From: Shewanella loihica PV-4
Lineage (GTDB): Bacteria; Pseudomonadota; Gammaproteobacteria; Enterobacterales; Shewanellaceae
Length of the DNA stretch: 64,000 bases
Assembly: GCF_000016065.1 (NCBI RefSeq)
Contig: NC_009092.1
Span: 3,720,001-3,784,000, forward strand
Reading direction: 5' to 3'
Within the stretch, counting starts at the first letter, position 1. Each line of letters starts with the position of its first letter. Both the position numbers and the translations under genes were made by a program. The notes beneath the pieces were generated by a model that was not told the DNA's origin, did no database searches, and was given only the letters and a program-made list of their open reading frames with translations. Shown here one piece after another: positions 52,275 through 62,099 of this stretch.

Positions 52275-53273
52275 ATGTCTACACTCAAACGCCTGTGCCA
52301 TCTCTTAAGCCTAGCCCTGTTACTCGTCGTCCTCTCCGGCTGCTCAGATAAGCAGACAAGCCAGCCACCGCAGAGCCTCAAGCGTCTGGTGGAGGACAAT
52401 CTGGTGGCTGGGCTACTGGCAGAGGATGCCAGCCTGGCCGTCACATTGAGTCGAAGTCGGGATCTCAGCGTCTGGAACCTCCCCGAGGGCAAGCAGCGCT
52501 TTCACTGGCCGGCTAACGCCTTCGAGCATCCGGGTTATCAGCTGGCCTTGTCGGGCAACAAGCGCTATCTGGCCTATGGCGGCAAACGCCAAATTACCCT
52601 GATAGATATCCAGCAGGGCAATATCCAGCTGACCTGGCAGGTCAACGGCTTTGACGACTACGCCAGCATCTCGACCCTAGCACTCAATCAGTCGGGCAGC
52701 CGCATCGCCATCGGCATGAACGAAGGCAGCGTGATCTTGGTGGATTTCAAGGCGCAGCAGTTTTCCCTGTTTAAGCAGCACGACGCCGAGGTGGCCTTCC
52801 TCGCCTTTGGCGCCTCGGATGAGCGCCTGTTATCCGCCGGCCATGATGGCAAGGTGCTCTGGTGGGTCAGTGGCAGCGGCGAGATAATAAAGCAATTATC
52901 CCTGCCCCAACGCATCACCAGCCTGGCGTTTGACGAGGCCGATAGGCGCCTCTTCTTCGCCGACAACCTGGACAATCATCAACTGCTGGCATTCGACACA
53001 GGTGAGGCGCTGAGTGAACTGAGCTACTTCGAGCGCTACCGCTATTTTCGCCGCGCCCGCTTCATTCACAGGGGCGATGAGTTGATCACCGCCACCTCGA
53101 AACAGACTATCTTTCGCTGGCAGGTCGCCACCGGCAAGGAGCTAGAACGCTGGCAGCTTACCCCCTTCTCCATGGGCACGACCGTCATGGATATGGTGAG
53201 CTATGGTGGGCAGCTCATCACCCTCAGCTCAGACGGCGCCTTAGAGTACTGGGAGTTAGGCTCTGGAAATTAA
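52275..53273 (+). CDS. WD40-like repeat lipoprotein
   Basis: This is a 332-residue protein. The signal ends with lipobox VVLSGC (Cys23). The mature part shows repeated beta-propeller blades of WD40 type (ASLAVTLSRSRDLSVWNL; KRYLAYGGKRQITLIDI; SRIAIGMNEGSVILVDF; ERLLSAGHDGKVLWWV; DELITATSKQTIFRWQV; GQLITLSSDGALEYWEL). It is likely a periplasmic scaffold on a membrane, but no partner is visible. The ATG lacks a clear ribosome-binding site. Confidence 0.86.
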   Translation: MSTLKRLCHLLSLALLLVVLSGCSDKQTSQPPQSLKRLVEDNLVAGLLAEDASLAVTLSRSRDLSVWNLPEGKQRFHWPANAFEHPGYQLALSGNKRYLAYGGKRQITLIDIQQGNIQLTWQVNGFDDYASISTLALNQSGSRIAIGMNEGSVILVDFKAQQFSLFKQHDAEVAFLAFGASDERLLSAGHDGKVLWWVSGSGEIIKQLSLPQRITSLAFDEADRRLFFADNLDNHQLLAFDTGEALSELSYFERYRYFRRARFIHRGDELITATSKQTIFRWQVATGKELERWQLTPFSMGTTVMDMVSYGGQLITLSSDGALEYWELGSGN

Positions 53274-53302
53274 GCACTGGGAATTGAGTTAAGCACTAGC
53301 CC

Positions 53303-54493
53303 TTAGCTGTCGCTATTGAGCCCAAGCCGCTTGGCCAGGGGCTCTATGGCCGCGCCCTGCAACAGGATTGAGAAGAGCACGATGAAGAACACCAGGTGCA
53401 CCATCTCAACCGCCCCCTCGACACCGGCCGCCGCTGGGATCAGCGAGAAGACGATAGGTGTCGCCCCCTTGAGACCTATGGAGGAGATAAACAGCCGCTT
53501 CTTCCAGCTCGCCTGACGAAACGGCAGATAACAAATCTGCACCGCCAGCGGCCTGGCCACCAGCATCAGCAACGCCGCCGGGATAAGCGACAGGAAGAAA
53601 ACACTAAACAGGGTCTGGGGGAAGATCTGCAGCCCGAGTATGATGAACATCAGCGACTGCGCCAGCCAGGAGAGGCTGTTAAAGAAATGCCGCGTCACCT
53701 CCACGCCCCGACGTATGCCGTTGCCCATCACCACGCCACACACATAGGAGGCGATCAGGATATTGCCGCCGGCCAGCTCGCTGCCATAGGCCGCCAGCAC
53801 GAAACTGGCGAGCACAAACACAGGGATCAGGCCATATTCCTCCAGATGTATGCTGTTCAGCGCCCACACCGCTAGCCTGGCCACCACGAAAGCGACGCCT
53901 ATCCCTAAGGCGATCTGCAAGCCTAGCATCTGGCCTATTGCCCAAGGTGATACCGGCGCATCCGGCGCCAGAGCGATACCTGTGAGTATCATCACCATCA
54001 CCAGGGCGACCGGGTCGTTGGTGGCCGACTCGAACTCCAGCACAGTATCCGTGCGCTCCTTGAGCTTGAGCTTCTTCGACTCCAGAATCGAGAACACGGC
54101 CGCGGCATCGGTCGAGGAGACCACGGCAGCAAACAACAGGCAGATCACCAGGCTCCATTCCGTCAGCGGATAGAGGAGCGCCCCCAGAATAAGCGTGGTC
54201 AGCAGTACCCCGAAGGTTGCCAGCACCCCACCCTCACGGTAGGCCAGCTTAATGCTCTCCGTCTTGGTATTGATGCCACCGACGAAGACGATCATGTTGA
54301 GAGCGACCGCCCCGACCGTGGAGGTCAGGGTGAGGTTATCGTAGACAAAATTAAACTCGCCATTGCCCAGGCTCAGGCCCACGCCCATGAAGATCAACAG
54401 ACTGGGCAACCCCAGGGTCTTTGAGGGGTGATGCAACAGGATCCCCACGGCAATCAGCGCGGCGATCCCTAACAAGATAACCTGGTAGGACAT
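53303..54493 (-). CDS. CPA1-type sodium(potassium)/proton antiporter
   Basis: This is a 396-residue inner-membrane protein with 12-13 segments. Ion-binding signatures of the NhaP2/CvrA subgroup are AAVVSSTDAAAVFSIL and EFESATNDPVALVMVMIL (the ND pair), with SSIGLKGATPIVFSLIP near the C-terminus. E. coli CvrA is about 580 residues with a TrkA-C regulatory tail; this protein lacks that tail entirely. The start has AGGAG just upstream. It is convergent with the WD40-like gene. Confidence 0.9.
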   Translation of the reverse strand: MSYQVILLGIAALIAVGILLHHPSKTLGLPSLLIFMGVGLSLGNGEFNFVYDNLTLTSTVGAVALNMIVFVGGINTKTESIKLAYREGGVLATFGVLLTTLILGALLYPLTEWSLVICLLFAAVVSSTDAAAVFSILESKKLKLKERTDTVLEFESATNDPVALVMVMILTGIALAPDAPVSPWAIGQMLGLQIALGIGVAFVVARLAVWALNSIHLEEYGLIPVFVLASFVLAAYGSELAGGNILIASYVCGVVMGNGIRRGVEVTRHFFNSLSWLAQSLMFIILGLQIFPQTLFSVFFLSLIPAALLMLVARPLAVQICYLPFRQASWKKRLFISSIGLKGATPIVFSLIPAAAGVEGAVEMVHLVFFIVLFSILLQGAAIEPLAKRLGLNSDS

Positions 54494-54607
54494 AGGTCTC
54501 CTTCTGGCAGATGAATAGGCTGGGACAATCAGATTTGCCCCCCTATTTTAGCAGAGGATCTATTAATTGGAGATGAGTTAAATGATTGATTAACTGTTTT
54601 TAATTGA

Positions 54608-54633
54608 AAAAAAAGCCCGAACTGAGTCGGGCT
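54608..54633 (-). terminator. Terminator of lgt (minus strand)
   Basis: On the minus strand AAGCCCGACT-CAG-TTCGGGCTT is followed by a run of T. It is about 10 bases after the lgt stop. Confidence 0.9.
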
Positions 54634-54642
54634 TACTTATCG

Positions 54643-55428
54643 CTATTTGGCCTTGGATGCCAGATAGGGTTTCACCAGCAGGAAGACCCCCACCAGCAGG
54701 AAAGGAATACTCAGCATCTGACCGGCGCTCATGGTCCAGTCCTGGGCATACGCCGCCTGCTTCACCTTGACGAACTCTATGGCAAAACGGGCACTGAACA
54801 CCCACACCAGGAAGAGGCCGAACAGGGCGCCCTGCTTCTGCTTCATCTCTGTGGTCTTGTAGATAGCCCAAAGGGCGATGAAGATGCTCAGGTAGGCCAG
54901 CGCCTCATACAGCTGGGCCGGATGGCGCGGCAACATGTCCACCCGCTCGAAGACGATGGCCCAGGGCTTGTCGCTCGGCACCCCGAGGATCTCAGAATTG
55001 ACGAAGTTGGCCATGCGCACGAAGAAGCCGAAGATGGCCGTGGCGATCGCCAGCCGATCCAGCAGGAAGAGGAAAGGTAGCTTCATCTTGCGATGATAAT
55101 AGTAGAGCGCCAGGATCGCCCCCAGGCCGCCGCCATGGCTGGCCAGGCCGCCTTCCCAGATCGCCAGAATCTTAGCCGGGTGCGCGAAGTAGTAGCTGGG
55201 ATCGTAAAACAACACATGGGCCAGACGCGCGCCCACCACTATGCCGATAACGCAGTAGATCAAGAGGTTATCCAGTGACTCCACATCCAGGCCTTCGCGC
55301 ACATAGATGCGTTTCATCACCTGAAAGCCCGCGAAGATCGCGCTAGCAAACAGGACGCCATACCAATGTATCGTCAGCCCCATGAAAGAGACCAACACAG
55401 GGTCCATATTCCAAATAAAGTGATCCAA
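54643..55428 (-). CDS. lgt: Prolipoprotein diacylglyceryl transferase
   Basis: Lgt attaches diacylglycerol to the lipobox Cys of prelipoproteins at the inner membrane. The 261-residue protein has seven hydrophobic segments, the N-terminal IHWYGVLFASAIFAG, the signature GGLASHGGGLGAI (residues about 95-107), RMANFVNSEILGVPSDKPW and HPAQLYEAL. All fit the family. It is usually next to thyA in gammaproteobacteria, but here gabT lies upstream instead. Confidence 0.96.
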   Translation of the reverse strand: MDHFIWNMDPVLVSFMGLTIHWYGVLFASAIFAGFQVMKRIYVREGLDVESLDNLLIYCVIGIVVGARLAHVLFYDPSYYFAHPAKILAIWEGGLASHGGGLGAILALYYYHRKMKLPFLFLLDRLAIATAIFGFFVRMANFVNSEILGVPSDKPWAIVFERVDMLPRHPAQLYEALAYLSIFIALWAIYKTTEMKQKQGALFGLFLVWVFSARFAIEFVKVKQAAYAQDWTMSAGQMLSIPFLLVGVFLLVKPYLASKAK

Positions 55429-55548
55429 AAACCTAAACTCCCTCGCCTGAGGCCGACTGGCCTAGTGAATAACGCTGCTGACAGGCAGTTTTACGCGCTT
55501 CGACTTGGTTATTCAAGGTCTTGTGGCGATTTTCAACATACAGATACA

Positions 55549-55578
55549 AAAAAGCCCGGGAGAAATCTCCCAGGCTTT
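55549..55578 (-). terminator. Terminator of gabT (minus strand)
   Basis: On the minus strand AGCCTGGGAGA-TT-TCTCCCGGGCT is followed by six T, 57 bases after the gabT stop. Confidence 0.9.
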
Positions 55579-55634
55579 TGGTGATGGTTCGCAAACCCGG
55601 GGAATTTAGTCCCCAGCTCGCAAACAGGAGCGAA

Positions 55635-56915
55635 TTAGTCCACCAGGCTCTCGAACAGCGTCTTAAACTTGGCCAGCCCCTCGGCCATGATCTCATCGCT
55701 GATGGTCAACGCCGGCAGGAAGCGGATCACGTTGCCATAGAAGCCACAGGCCAGCAGCACCAAGCCATGGGCCGCGGCGTTGGCGATGATCGCCTGGGTC
55801 AATGCCGTGTTGGGCTGCTCAATGTCACCGTCGATCACCAACTCCATGGCGATCATGGCGCCTTGATTGCGCACCTCGCCAATCAGCTGTGGATATTGCT
55901 CCTTGAGGGCAGAGAGCGCCTGATTGAAGCTGTCGCCTATCTTAACGGCGCGCTCCACCAGCTGCTCCTCTTGCATCACCTCGAGCACCGCCAGCGCCGC
56001 CACGCAGCCCACGGGTGAGCCGCCATAAGTGCCGCCAAGGCCTCCCGGCAACGGCGCGTCCATGATCTCGCTCTTACCCACCACGGCCGCGAGTGGGAAG
56101 CCACCGGCGATCCCCTTGGCCATGGTCATCAGATCCGGCTCGACGCCCGCGTGTTCACAGCTGAACATCTTGCCGGTACGGCCAAAGCCGGTCTGGATCT
56201 CATCCATCACCAGCACGATACCATGCTGATCGCACAGTGCCCTGAGGGCCTGTAAGAATTCTGGCGGCGCGGCGTAAAAACCGCCCTCGCCCTGCACAGG
56301 CTCGACCACGATCGCCGCCACATCACAAGGAGCGATATCCACCTTAAACAGATGCTCGATCGCCTTGAGGGAGTCTTTCACGCTCACGCCATGGAACGCC
56401 ACCGGATAAGGCGCGTGGAAGATATCCCCGGCGAAGGGGCCAAACTGATGCTTGTAGGGGGTGATCTTACCCGTCAGCGCCATGGTCAGGTTGGTGCGGC
56501 CATGGAAGCCACCGTTGAAGGCGATAACGCCGCGACGCCCTGTGTGGGCCCTAGCGATCTTGACGCAATTTTCCACCGCCTCGGCGCCCGTGGTCACGAA
56601 GATCGCCTTCTTGTCGCTACCGCCGGGGGCGATGCGATTAAGCTGCTCCGCCAGCGCCACCGCCGACTCGTAAGGGTTCACCATCACACAGGTGTGGCTG
56701 AAGTTATCCAGCTGCGCCTTGACCGCCGCCACCACCTTGGGATGGCTATGACCCGTGTTACACACGGCGATCCCTGTACCGAAGTCGATGTAGCGCTTGC
56801 CTTCGACATCCCACAGCTCGGCGTTTAACGCCCGCTCCACATAGACGGGATAGGCGTTCCCCTGTCCCCTGGCGATCGCCTGTACCTTACGCGCCTGTAA
56901 TTCTGCGTTGCTCAT
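55635..56915 (-). CDS. gabT: 4-aminobutyrate aminotransferase
   Basis: GabT moves the amino group of GABA to 2-oxoglutarate using PLP, giving succinate semialdehyde. The 426-residue length matches the family. Seen are FGTGIAVCNTGHSHPKVV, VTTGAEAVENCVKIARA, the AFNGGFHGRT segment, EPVQGEGGF, VMDEIQTGFGRTGK and the PLP lysine in MTMAKGIAGGFPLAAVVG. It lies 17 bases downstream of gabD in one operon. 5-aminovalerate is a possible alternative substrate. Confidence 0.95.
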   Translation of the reverse strand: MSNAELQARKVQAIARGQGNAYPVYVERALNAELWDVEGKRYIDFGTGIAVCNTGHSHPKVVAAVKAQLDNFSHTCVMVNPYESAVALAEQLNRIAPGGSDKKAIFVTTGAEAVENCVKIARAHTGRRGVIAFNGGFHGRTNLTMALTGKITPYKHQFGPFAGDIFHAPYPVAFHGVSVKDSLKAIEHLFKVDIAPCDVAAIVVEPVQGEGGFYAAPPEFLQALRALCDQHGIVLVMDEIQTGFGRTGKMFSCEHAGVEPDLMTMAKGIAGGFPLAAVVGKSEIMDAPLPGGLGGTYGGSPVGCVAALAVLEVMQEEQLVERAVKIGDSFNQALSALKEQYPQLIGEVRNQGAMIAMELVIDGDIEQPNTALTQAIIANAAAHGLVLLACGFYGNVIRFLPALTISDEIMAEGLAKFKTLFESLVD

Positions 56916-56932
56916 CGTCTCTATCCTTATTT

Positions 56933-58390
56933 CTACTTATCCAGGCCACCGAGGCACAGGTATTTAATTTCCAGATAATCGTCCAGGCCATACTTGGAGC
57001 CTTCACGGCCGTTGCCCGACTGCTTCACCCCGCCAAAAGGTGCGGCGGCGTTGGAGATGATCCCCTCGTTGACGCCCACCATGCCATACTCCAGCCCCTC
57101 GGCGACGCGGAAGATGCGGCCGATATCCCGGGCGTAGAAATAGGCGGCCAGGCCATATTCGGTATCGTTGGCCATGGCCAGCGCCTCAGCCTCGCTATCG
57201 AAGCTGATGATAGGGGTCACGGGGCCGAAGATCTCGTTGCGTGCCAGCGGCATCTCGTTGGTCACATCTGTGACGATCACAGGTGCCAGGAAACTCTCGC
57301 CCAGCTCACTCGGCTGGCCGCCGGTTACCAGCTTGGCACCGCTTGCCACTGTGTCATCCACCAGCTTAAGCACATTCTGCACTGCATCCTTGGAGATCAT
57401 GGGGCCGACGGTCACGCCATCGCCCAGGCCATCGCCCAACTTGAGATTGGCCACGGCGGCGGTAAATTTTTCGGTAAAGGCCGCGGCAACTCCCTTCTGC
57501 ACAAAGATACGGTTGGTGCAGACACAGGTTTGCCCGGCGTTGCGATACTTGGAGATCAGGGCGCCCTGCACCGCGGCGTCGATATCGGCATCGTCGAACA
57601 CGATAAAGGGCGCATTGCCCCCCAGCTCCATGGAGACCTTCTTCACGCTGGTCGCGCACTGAGCCAGCAAAATCTTGCCCACGGCGGTAGAGCCGGTGAA
57701 GGTGAACTTAGCCACGTCCGGATGCTGGGTCAGCACCTTGCCCATGCCCACGGCATCTTCGCCCACCACTATGTTGAACACCCCGGCAGGAATACCTGCG
57801 CGCTCTGCCAGCTCGGCCATCGCCAGGGCCGACAGCGGTGTCAGCGGAGAGGGACGTGCCACGAAGGTACAACCGGCCGCCAGCGCAGCCGCCGCCTTAC
57901 GGGCGATCATGGCGTTGGGGAAGTTCCACGGAGTAATAGAGGCCACCACGCCCACAGGCTGCTTGATCACCAAAATACGCTTGTCGTTAGCAGGCGCCGG
58001 AATAGTGTCACCATAGACACGCTTGCCCTCCTCGGCGAACCAGTCGATAAAGGCGGCGCCATAGGCGATCTCCCCCTTGGCCTCGGCCAGGGGCTTACCC
58101 TGCTCCAGGGTCAGCAAGCGGCCCAGATCTTCCTGGTGCTCCATCATCAGGTTGAACCATTTACGCATCAGGGCGGCGCGCTCGTTAGCTGAACGCTTAG
58201 ACCACTCAGGCAGTGCCCGCTTGGCGGCCAATATGGCCTCCTGGGTATCGTCGAGACTGGCGTCAACCACCTGGGCGATCACCTCCTGGCTGGCCGGATT
58301 CACCACGTCGAAGCGCTGCTCGCCCACCGTCCATCTGCCGTCGATATAGGAGGAAAGTTTGATTAACTGAGTGTCTTTAATTCCCTGCAT
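56933..58390 (-). CDS. gabD: NAD(P)-dependent succinate-semialdehyde dehydrogenase
   Basis: GabD oxidises succinate semialdehyde, the product of GabT, to succinate. The protein is 485 residues. Aldehyde dehydrogenase motifs are ITPWNFPNAMIARKAAAALA, FTGSTAVGK, the catalytic-Glu segment MELGGNAPFIVFDDAD, the catalytic Cys in NAGQTCVCTNR and EIFGPV near the C-terminus. The ATG at 58390 follows AGGGAAC and is preferred to 58405. First gene of the gabDT operon, divergent from a LysR regulator. Confidence 0.95.
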   Translation of the reverse strand: MQGIKDTQLIKLSSYIDGRWTVGEQRFDVVNPASQEVIAQVVDASLDDTQEAILAAKRALPEWSKRSANERAALMRKWFNLMMEHQEDLGRLLTLEQGKPLAEAKGEIAYGAAFIDWFAEEGKRVYGDTIPAPANDKRILVIKQPVGVVASITPWNFPNAMIARKAAAALAAGCTFVARPSPLTPLSALAMAELAERAGIPAGVFNIVVGEDAVGMGKVLTQHPDVAKFTFTGSTAVGKILLAQCATSVKKVSMELGGNAPFIVFDDADIDAAVQGALISKYRNAGQTCVCTNRIFVQKGVAAAFTEKFTAAVANLKLGDGLGDGVTVGPMISKDAVQNVLKLVDDTVASGAKLVTGGQPSELGESFLAPVIVTDVTNEMPLARNEIFGPVTPIISFDSEAEALAMANDTEYGLAAYFYARDIGRIFRVAEGLEYGMVGVNEGIISNAAAPFGGVKQSGNGREGSKYGLDDYLEIKYLCLGGLDK

Positions 58391-58537
58391 AACAGTTCCC
58401 TGCATAAATAGTTTGAATCTAAAGGGCTACGCCTGAGCTTGAATCAAGACGGGCGCGCTAATTTCTCTATTGAATAGCAAAACTAACTCGGGTTAAATAC
58501 CAAATATTCAACAAAAAGTTTGAAGCTTATAAAACTA

Positions 58538-59500
58538 ATGAGCAAACAGTCCATCATCCCTAAGGCGATCACCGAATACGATCTCAGATTACTGCGCATC
58601 TTTCGCACCGTGGTCGAGAATGGTGGCTTCGCCGCCGCAGAGAATGAACTCGGGGTCACCCGCTCCACCATCAGCGTGCATATGTCCAACCTTGAGAGTC
58701 GCATGAAGCTCAAGCTGTGTAGCCGGGGACGGGGCGGATTTGCCCTCACGGAGGCGGGCCAGGCCGTGTATCACGCCTGCATCGAACTATTCGATTCCCT
58801 CAACGATTTCTCGATGTTTGTTAACAACTTGGGGGAAGAGTTGATCGGCGAACTGGTGATCCTCTGCGCCGATCAGCTGGACTACGGCATGCAGCAGAAG
58901 CTGGCCCAGGTGATCGCCTACATACACGAGCGTCAGCCCCAGCTGCACCTGATTCTTGATGGCGAGGCGCTGCACCAGATAGAGAAGTCGCTGCTACAGG
59001 ACAAGGCCCATGTCGGCCTCTTACCCAGCTATCAACAGATCCAGGGCCTCAACTATCAGACCATCTTCAGCGAGCCCATCTACCTGTGTTGCAGCGCCAA
59101 GCATCCCTATTTTCATCTGAGCGACAAAGAAATCAGCGCCGAGATGCTGGCCAAGACCCCCTCTATCCACCCAGGTGTCGATATAGACCCCGAGGGCAGA
59201 GAGCAGCTCAAACGCCTCAACCTGTCGGCCAAGGCGTATCAGTTTGATACTCGTAAAACCTTAATTCTATCGGGTTGCTACATAGGTTACCTGCCCCTGA
59301 GCTACATTCAGGAGGAGCTGAAACAGCAGGAGATCAAGATCATTCACGGGGATGAGGCCTGTTACCAGTTCAACCTCTCCATGGTGGTCAAGCAGTCGGC
59401 GCGTGAGAGCGCCAAGGTAGAGCTGCTGACCCAGGCCTTCAATGAGGTGTTTGGCCTAGAGCCGGGCAGTGAATCAAAAAAGGCTGCGGCCACACCTTAG
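58538..59500 (+). CDS. LysR-family regulator, probably of gabDT
   Basis: This is a 320-residue LysR protein. The helix-turn-helix is at residues about 15-75 (YDLRLLRIFRTVVENGGFAA, AENELGVTRSTISVHMSNLE, LCSRGRGGFALTEAG), with the effector-binding domain from about 95 (GELVILCADQLDYG). The ATG at 58538 is chosen over the upstream TTG at 58520. Being divergent from gabD across a gap of about 150 bases, it most likely controls GABA catabolism. That is inferred from position only. Confidence 0.88.
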   Translation: MSKQSIIPKAITEYDLRLLRIFRTVVENGGFAAAENELGVTRSTISVHMSNLESRMKLKLCSRGRGGFALTEAGQAVYHACIELFDSLNDFSMFVNNLGEELIGELVILCADQLDYGMQQKLAQVIAYIHERQPQLHLILDGEALHQIEKSLLQDKAHVGLLPSYQQIQGLNYQTIFSEPIYLCCSAKHPYFHLSDKEISAEMLAKTPSIHPGVDIDPEGREQLKRLNLSAKAYQFDTRKTLILSGCYIGYLPLSYIQEELKQQEIKIIHGDEACYQFNLSMVVKQSARESAKVELLTQAFNEVFGLEPGSESKKAAATP

Positions 59501-59694
59501 ATCTCCCCAAGATATAGACCACAGCCAAGATGTCTTATGACCATCAACAGCAATATCTAATCAAACATTAAATATAATCAGCGGCCATCCCGGCCGCGCA
59601 AGCACAAACAATTTGATAAAGGGCCCCACGCCTCAAATGGTGCAGGGAGCGTGAGACGCAGGGCCAGGACTCGCTTTACGTTTTGATTAACCCA

Positions 59695-60924
59695 TTAAAT
59701 ACCCAGGGTAAACTTATACTTGATATAGAAACGGGTATCGGTCAGATCCTCTCCATTGTCATAATCCACAATGGCGTGTCTTGCCCGCACACTTAAGCCT
59801 TTCATCAAACTATCCAGTGAATAGCTAACCGAGAAGTTGGTTTCGCGAAAGTCACTGCCCGAGGTCTCAGGCACATCGAAATCCCCATAGAAGACGTAGG
59901 CGCTCAGCCCTTTTGCCCCCAACTTATCGAAATCGTAGGCCACTCTCAGGGCATTGACCGTCTCGTTGGCACGGGCCGATTGATTAACCTGCTGGATCAC
60001 CACCTTGTCATCACCCCAAGGGGTCAACACGGTATCGTCCCCTGTCTTGGCATACATATAGGTGAGGTTTAATCCGGCATATTTCACGCCGAGGTGCGCG
60101 CCATACTGATAGGTATCCAACTCACCGGCGGTCTCCTTGCCAGAGGACTGCTGGGTCAGATAAGAGGGAGTGACATAGAGGTTGGCATCCCCGACATTCA
60201 TCGACAGATTCAGCTTCACAAAGGTCTGATTGAAGACATCTTCCATGCGGTAGTGCCAGAGATCGGCGGCCCCTTTCACGCCATCGAACTGCAACTTGTA
60301 TTTACCGCCCAGGGCATAAACAGGGTTATCGGCGACTTCTACGACCCGACCTGTCGTGCGTCTCACCTCGCTGGCGACAGCCTCTGCCACTGTCACAAAT
60401 TGATTGTCGAACCACCCCATAGAGTCAGTGATATAGAGGGCCGAGAGGGTGAGATTATCGACGCTATTGTTATAGGCGGTAAAGCCACGGAAGGTGCGGG
60501 GAATGGCGCGGATATCATGGGGGTTCATCATAGGGGTACGCAGCTCTTGCGCACCATATTTAAACTTAGTGTTCCACCACTCGCCCTGGATAAAATACTC
60601 CTGCAGGCGGTTTACGTTCTCGTGATTCGGTCCCACCAGGCCATAGAAGCTATCCGAGTCATTGGTCCACAAGGAGTTGGCCGAAGCAAAGCTGGTGCCT
60701 ATGCTGATGCCATTGACGGCGGCGGTGTTGTAATAGAAGAGTCCACCCAGCGAGGTGTCATGCTTGGTATTGGTGTCTCCGTCGAAATCACGGGTAAAGT
60801 CGAAGAGTCTCAACTCGCCCCGCAAGCTGCCTTGACTGAACATCTGATCTAGAGTGGTGTCGGCGGCAGCCGGTAGCGCAATAGCTGACATCACCAATAG
60901 CGATAAATAGTTTTTTTTCATCAT
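59695..60924 (-). CDS. OprD-family outer-membrane porin
   Basis: This is a 409-residue protein. A signal peptide (residues about 1-22, MMKKNYLSLLVMSAIALPAA) is followed by an OprD-like barrel: LRGELRLFDFTRDFDGD, SLGGLFYYNTAAVNGISIGT, KYGAQELRTPMMNPHDIRAIPRTFRG and a terminal strand ending YIKYKFTLGI. OprD/OccD porins pass carboxylates and basic amino acids. Neighbouring gabDT and a FadR-type regulator suggest a small organic acid or GABA-like solute. ATG 60924 (AGGGAAATAAG upstream) is preferred to 60981. Confidence 0.88.
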   Translation of the reverse strand: MMKKNYLSLLVMSAIALPAAADTTLDQMFSQGSLRGELRLFDFTRDFDGDTNTKHDTSLGGLFYYNTAAVNGISIGTSFASANSLWTNDSDSFYGLVGPNHENVNRLQEYFIQGEWWNTKFKYGAQELRTPMMNPHDIRAIPRTFRGFTAYNNSVDNLTLSALYITDSMGWFDNQFVTVAEAVASEVRRTTGRVVEVADNPVYALGGKYKLQFDGVKGAADLWHYRMEDVFNQTFVKLNLSMNVGDANLYVTPSYLTQQSSGKETAGELDTYQYGAHLGVKYAGLNLTYMYAKTGDDTVLTPWGDDKVVIQQVNQSARANETVNALRVAYDFDKLGAKGLSAYVFYGDFDVPETSGSDFRETNFSVSYSLDSLMKGLSVRARHAIVDYDNGEDLTDTRFYIKYKFTLGI

Positions 60925-61320
60925 CTTATTTCCCTGTCTCTCGAATAAGTCCGACATCAAGCAGACCTTTGAGAGAATCATTCTTTTGTCGTTATTCGTC
61001 GCTGCGCAGCAACATCAAGCCTGAGGTCACCCTTATCCCTTAGGTGACACTCGATTACATAACGCCAATAATTCAACGTTATACGTTAAATGTACGACAT
61101 TTGAATTTGACGGTATATTGCATCGATTGAGATATGAACAGTCGCTCACGGATTTATGTAAAGTGGGGAAAGGGTCACTTTTGTGATAATCAATTGTTAA
61201 AAATTGCTAACGCGACTATTGAATTTTTGCGGCCGGGGCTGCTAGGGGAAATAGTGGTAATTCAGCATGAACTACTCAGAAGATGGCTAGCTATGATATA
61301 ATTTTCATCCACTTAATTTT
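60925..61320. other. Regulatory region between porin and FadR-type regulator
   Basis: This 396-base gap between divergent genes holds no further gene. It contains the perfect dyad AAATGT-ACG-ACATTT (61088-61102), with a nearby ATACGTTAAATGTACG overlap. This is of a size and kind bound by FadR-family GntR regulators and is placed to control both genes. Confidence 0.5.
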
Positions 61321-62049
61321 ATGGAATTTATCTTGAACACTTTTCAGCCAATCAAACAGGTCAAGGCCTCTGAAGAGGTGTCTAACCAGCTCAAGCAAGC
61401 CATTTTCCAGGGCAAGTTTAGTGTCGGCGATAAATTACCCTCAGAGCGGGAACTGATCGAAAGTTTCCAGGTGAGCCGCACCGTGGTGCGCGAAGCGATC
61501 AAGAGTCTTGAAGCGAAAGATCTGGTAGAGATCAAACAGGGAGCCACCGGCGGCGCCTTTGTAAAAGCCCTCACCTTCGAGCGCCTGAGCAACGACTGTA
61601 AGGATCTCTTCTTTCTCGGCCAGATGTCGTTTAACGAGATCTGCCAGGCAAGATTGGCCATCGAGCCCATAGTGGCCGGCCTCGCCGCAAAATACTGTAC
61701 CCAAGAGCAGGCCACTCAGCTGCGTGAAGCCAATGCCCATGAGAGCGACAGCCTGGCCTACCCAGAAACGGTATTTCTGCGTAGCCGAGTCCATTATCTG
61801 TTGGCCGACATGTGCCAGAACCGATTCCTGATGGCGATAGACAAGTCACTGATCCAACTGGTTGCCTCTATCGTCCAGCAATTTCAGCCCGATACCGACA
61901 AGATACACCCGGCGGGCCTGCATAACTCTATCGTAGATGCCGTCATCGCCGGCGATGAAAAAGCGGCCGAAGAGGCGATGCGTAGCCATCTCACCGAATT
62001 TATCGGCCTGTTAGCGGGAATCGAAGAGGAATACCGCAACAGCCGCTAG
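61321..62049 (+). CDS. GntR/FadR-family transcriptional regulator
   Basis: This is a 242-residue protein. The GntR winged helix is at residues about 15-80 (VSNQLKQAIFQGKFSVGDKL, PSERELIESFQVSRTVVREA, IKSLEAKDLVEIKQGATGGAFV). A C-terminal all-helical FCD domain follows, with ARLAIEPIVAGLAA and metal-ligand-type residues in RSRVHYLLADM and HNSIVDAVIAGDEKAAEEAM. FadR/LldR-type regulators sense carboxylic acids. It is divergent from the OprD-like porin. The ribosome-binding site is weak. Confidence 0.9.
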   Translation: MEFILNTFQPIKQVKASEEVSNQLKQAIFQGKFSVGDKLPSERELIESFQVSRTVVREAIKSLEAKDLVEIKQGATGGAFVKALTFERLSNDCKDLFFLGQMSFNEICQARLAIEPIVAGLAAKYCTQEQATQLREANAHESDSLAYPETVFLRSRVHYLLADMCQNRFLMAIDKSLIQLVASIVQQFQPDTDKIHPAGLHNSIVDAVIAGDEKAAEEAMRSHLTEFIGLLAGIEEEYRNSR

Positions 62050-62099
62050 TCAATGGTTTGAGCCTTGATGGCGTCTTTACTCAAGACGCCAGCCTAACG

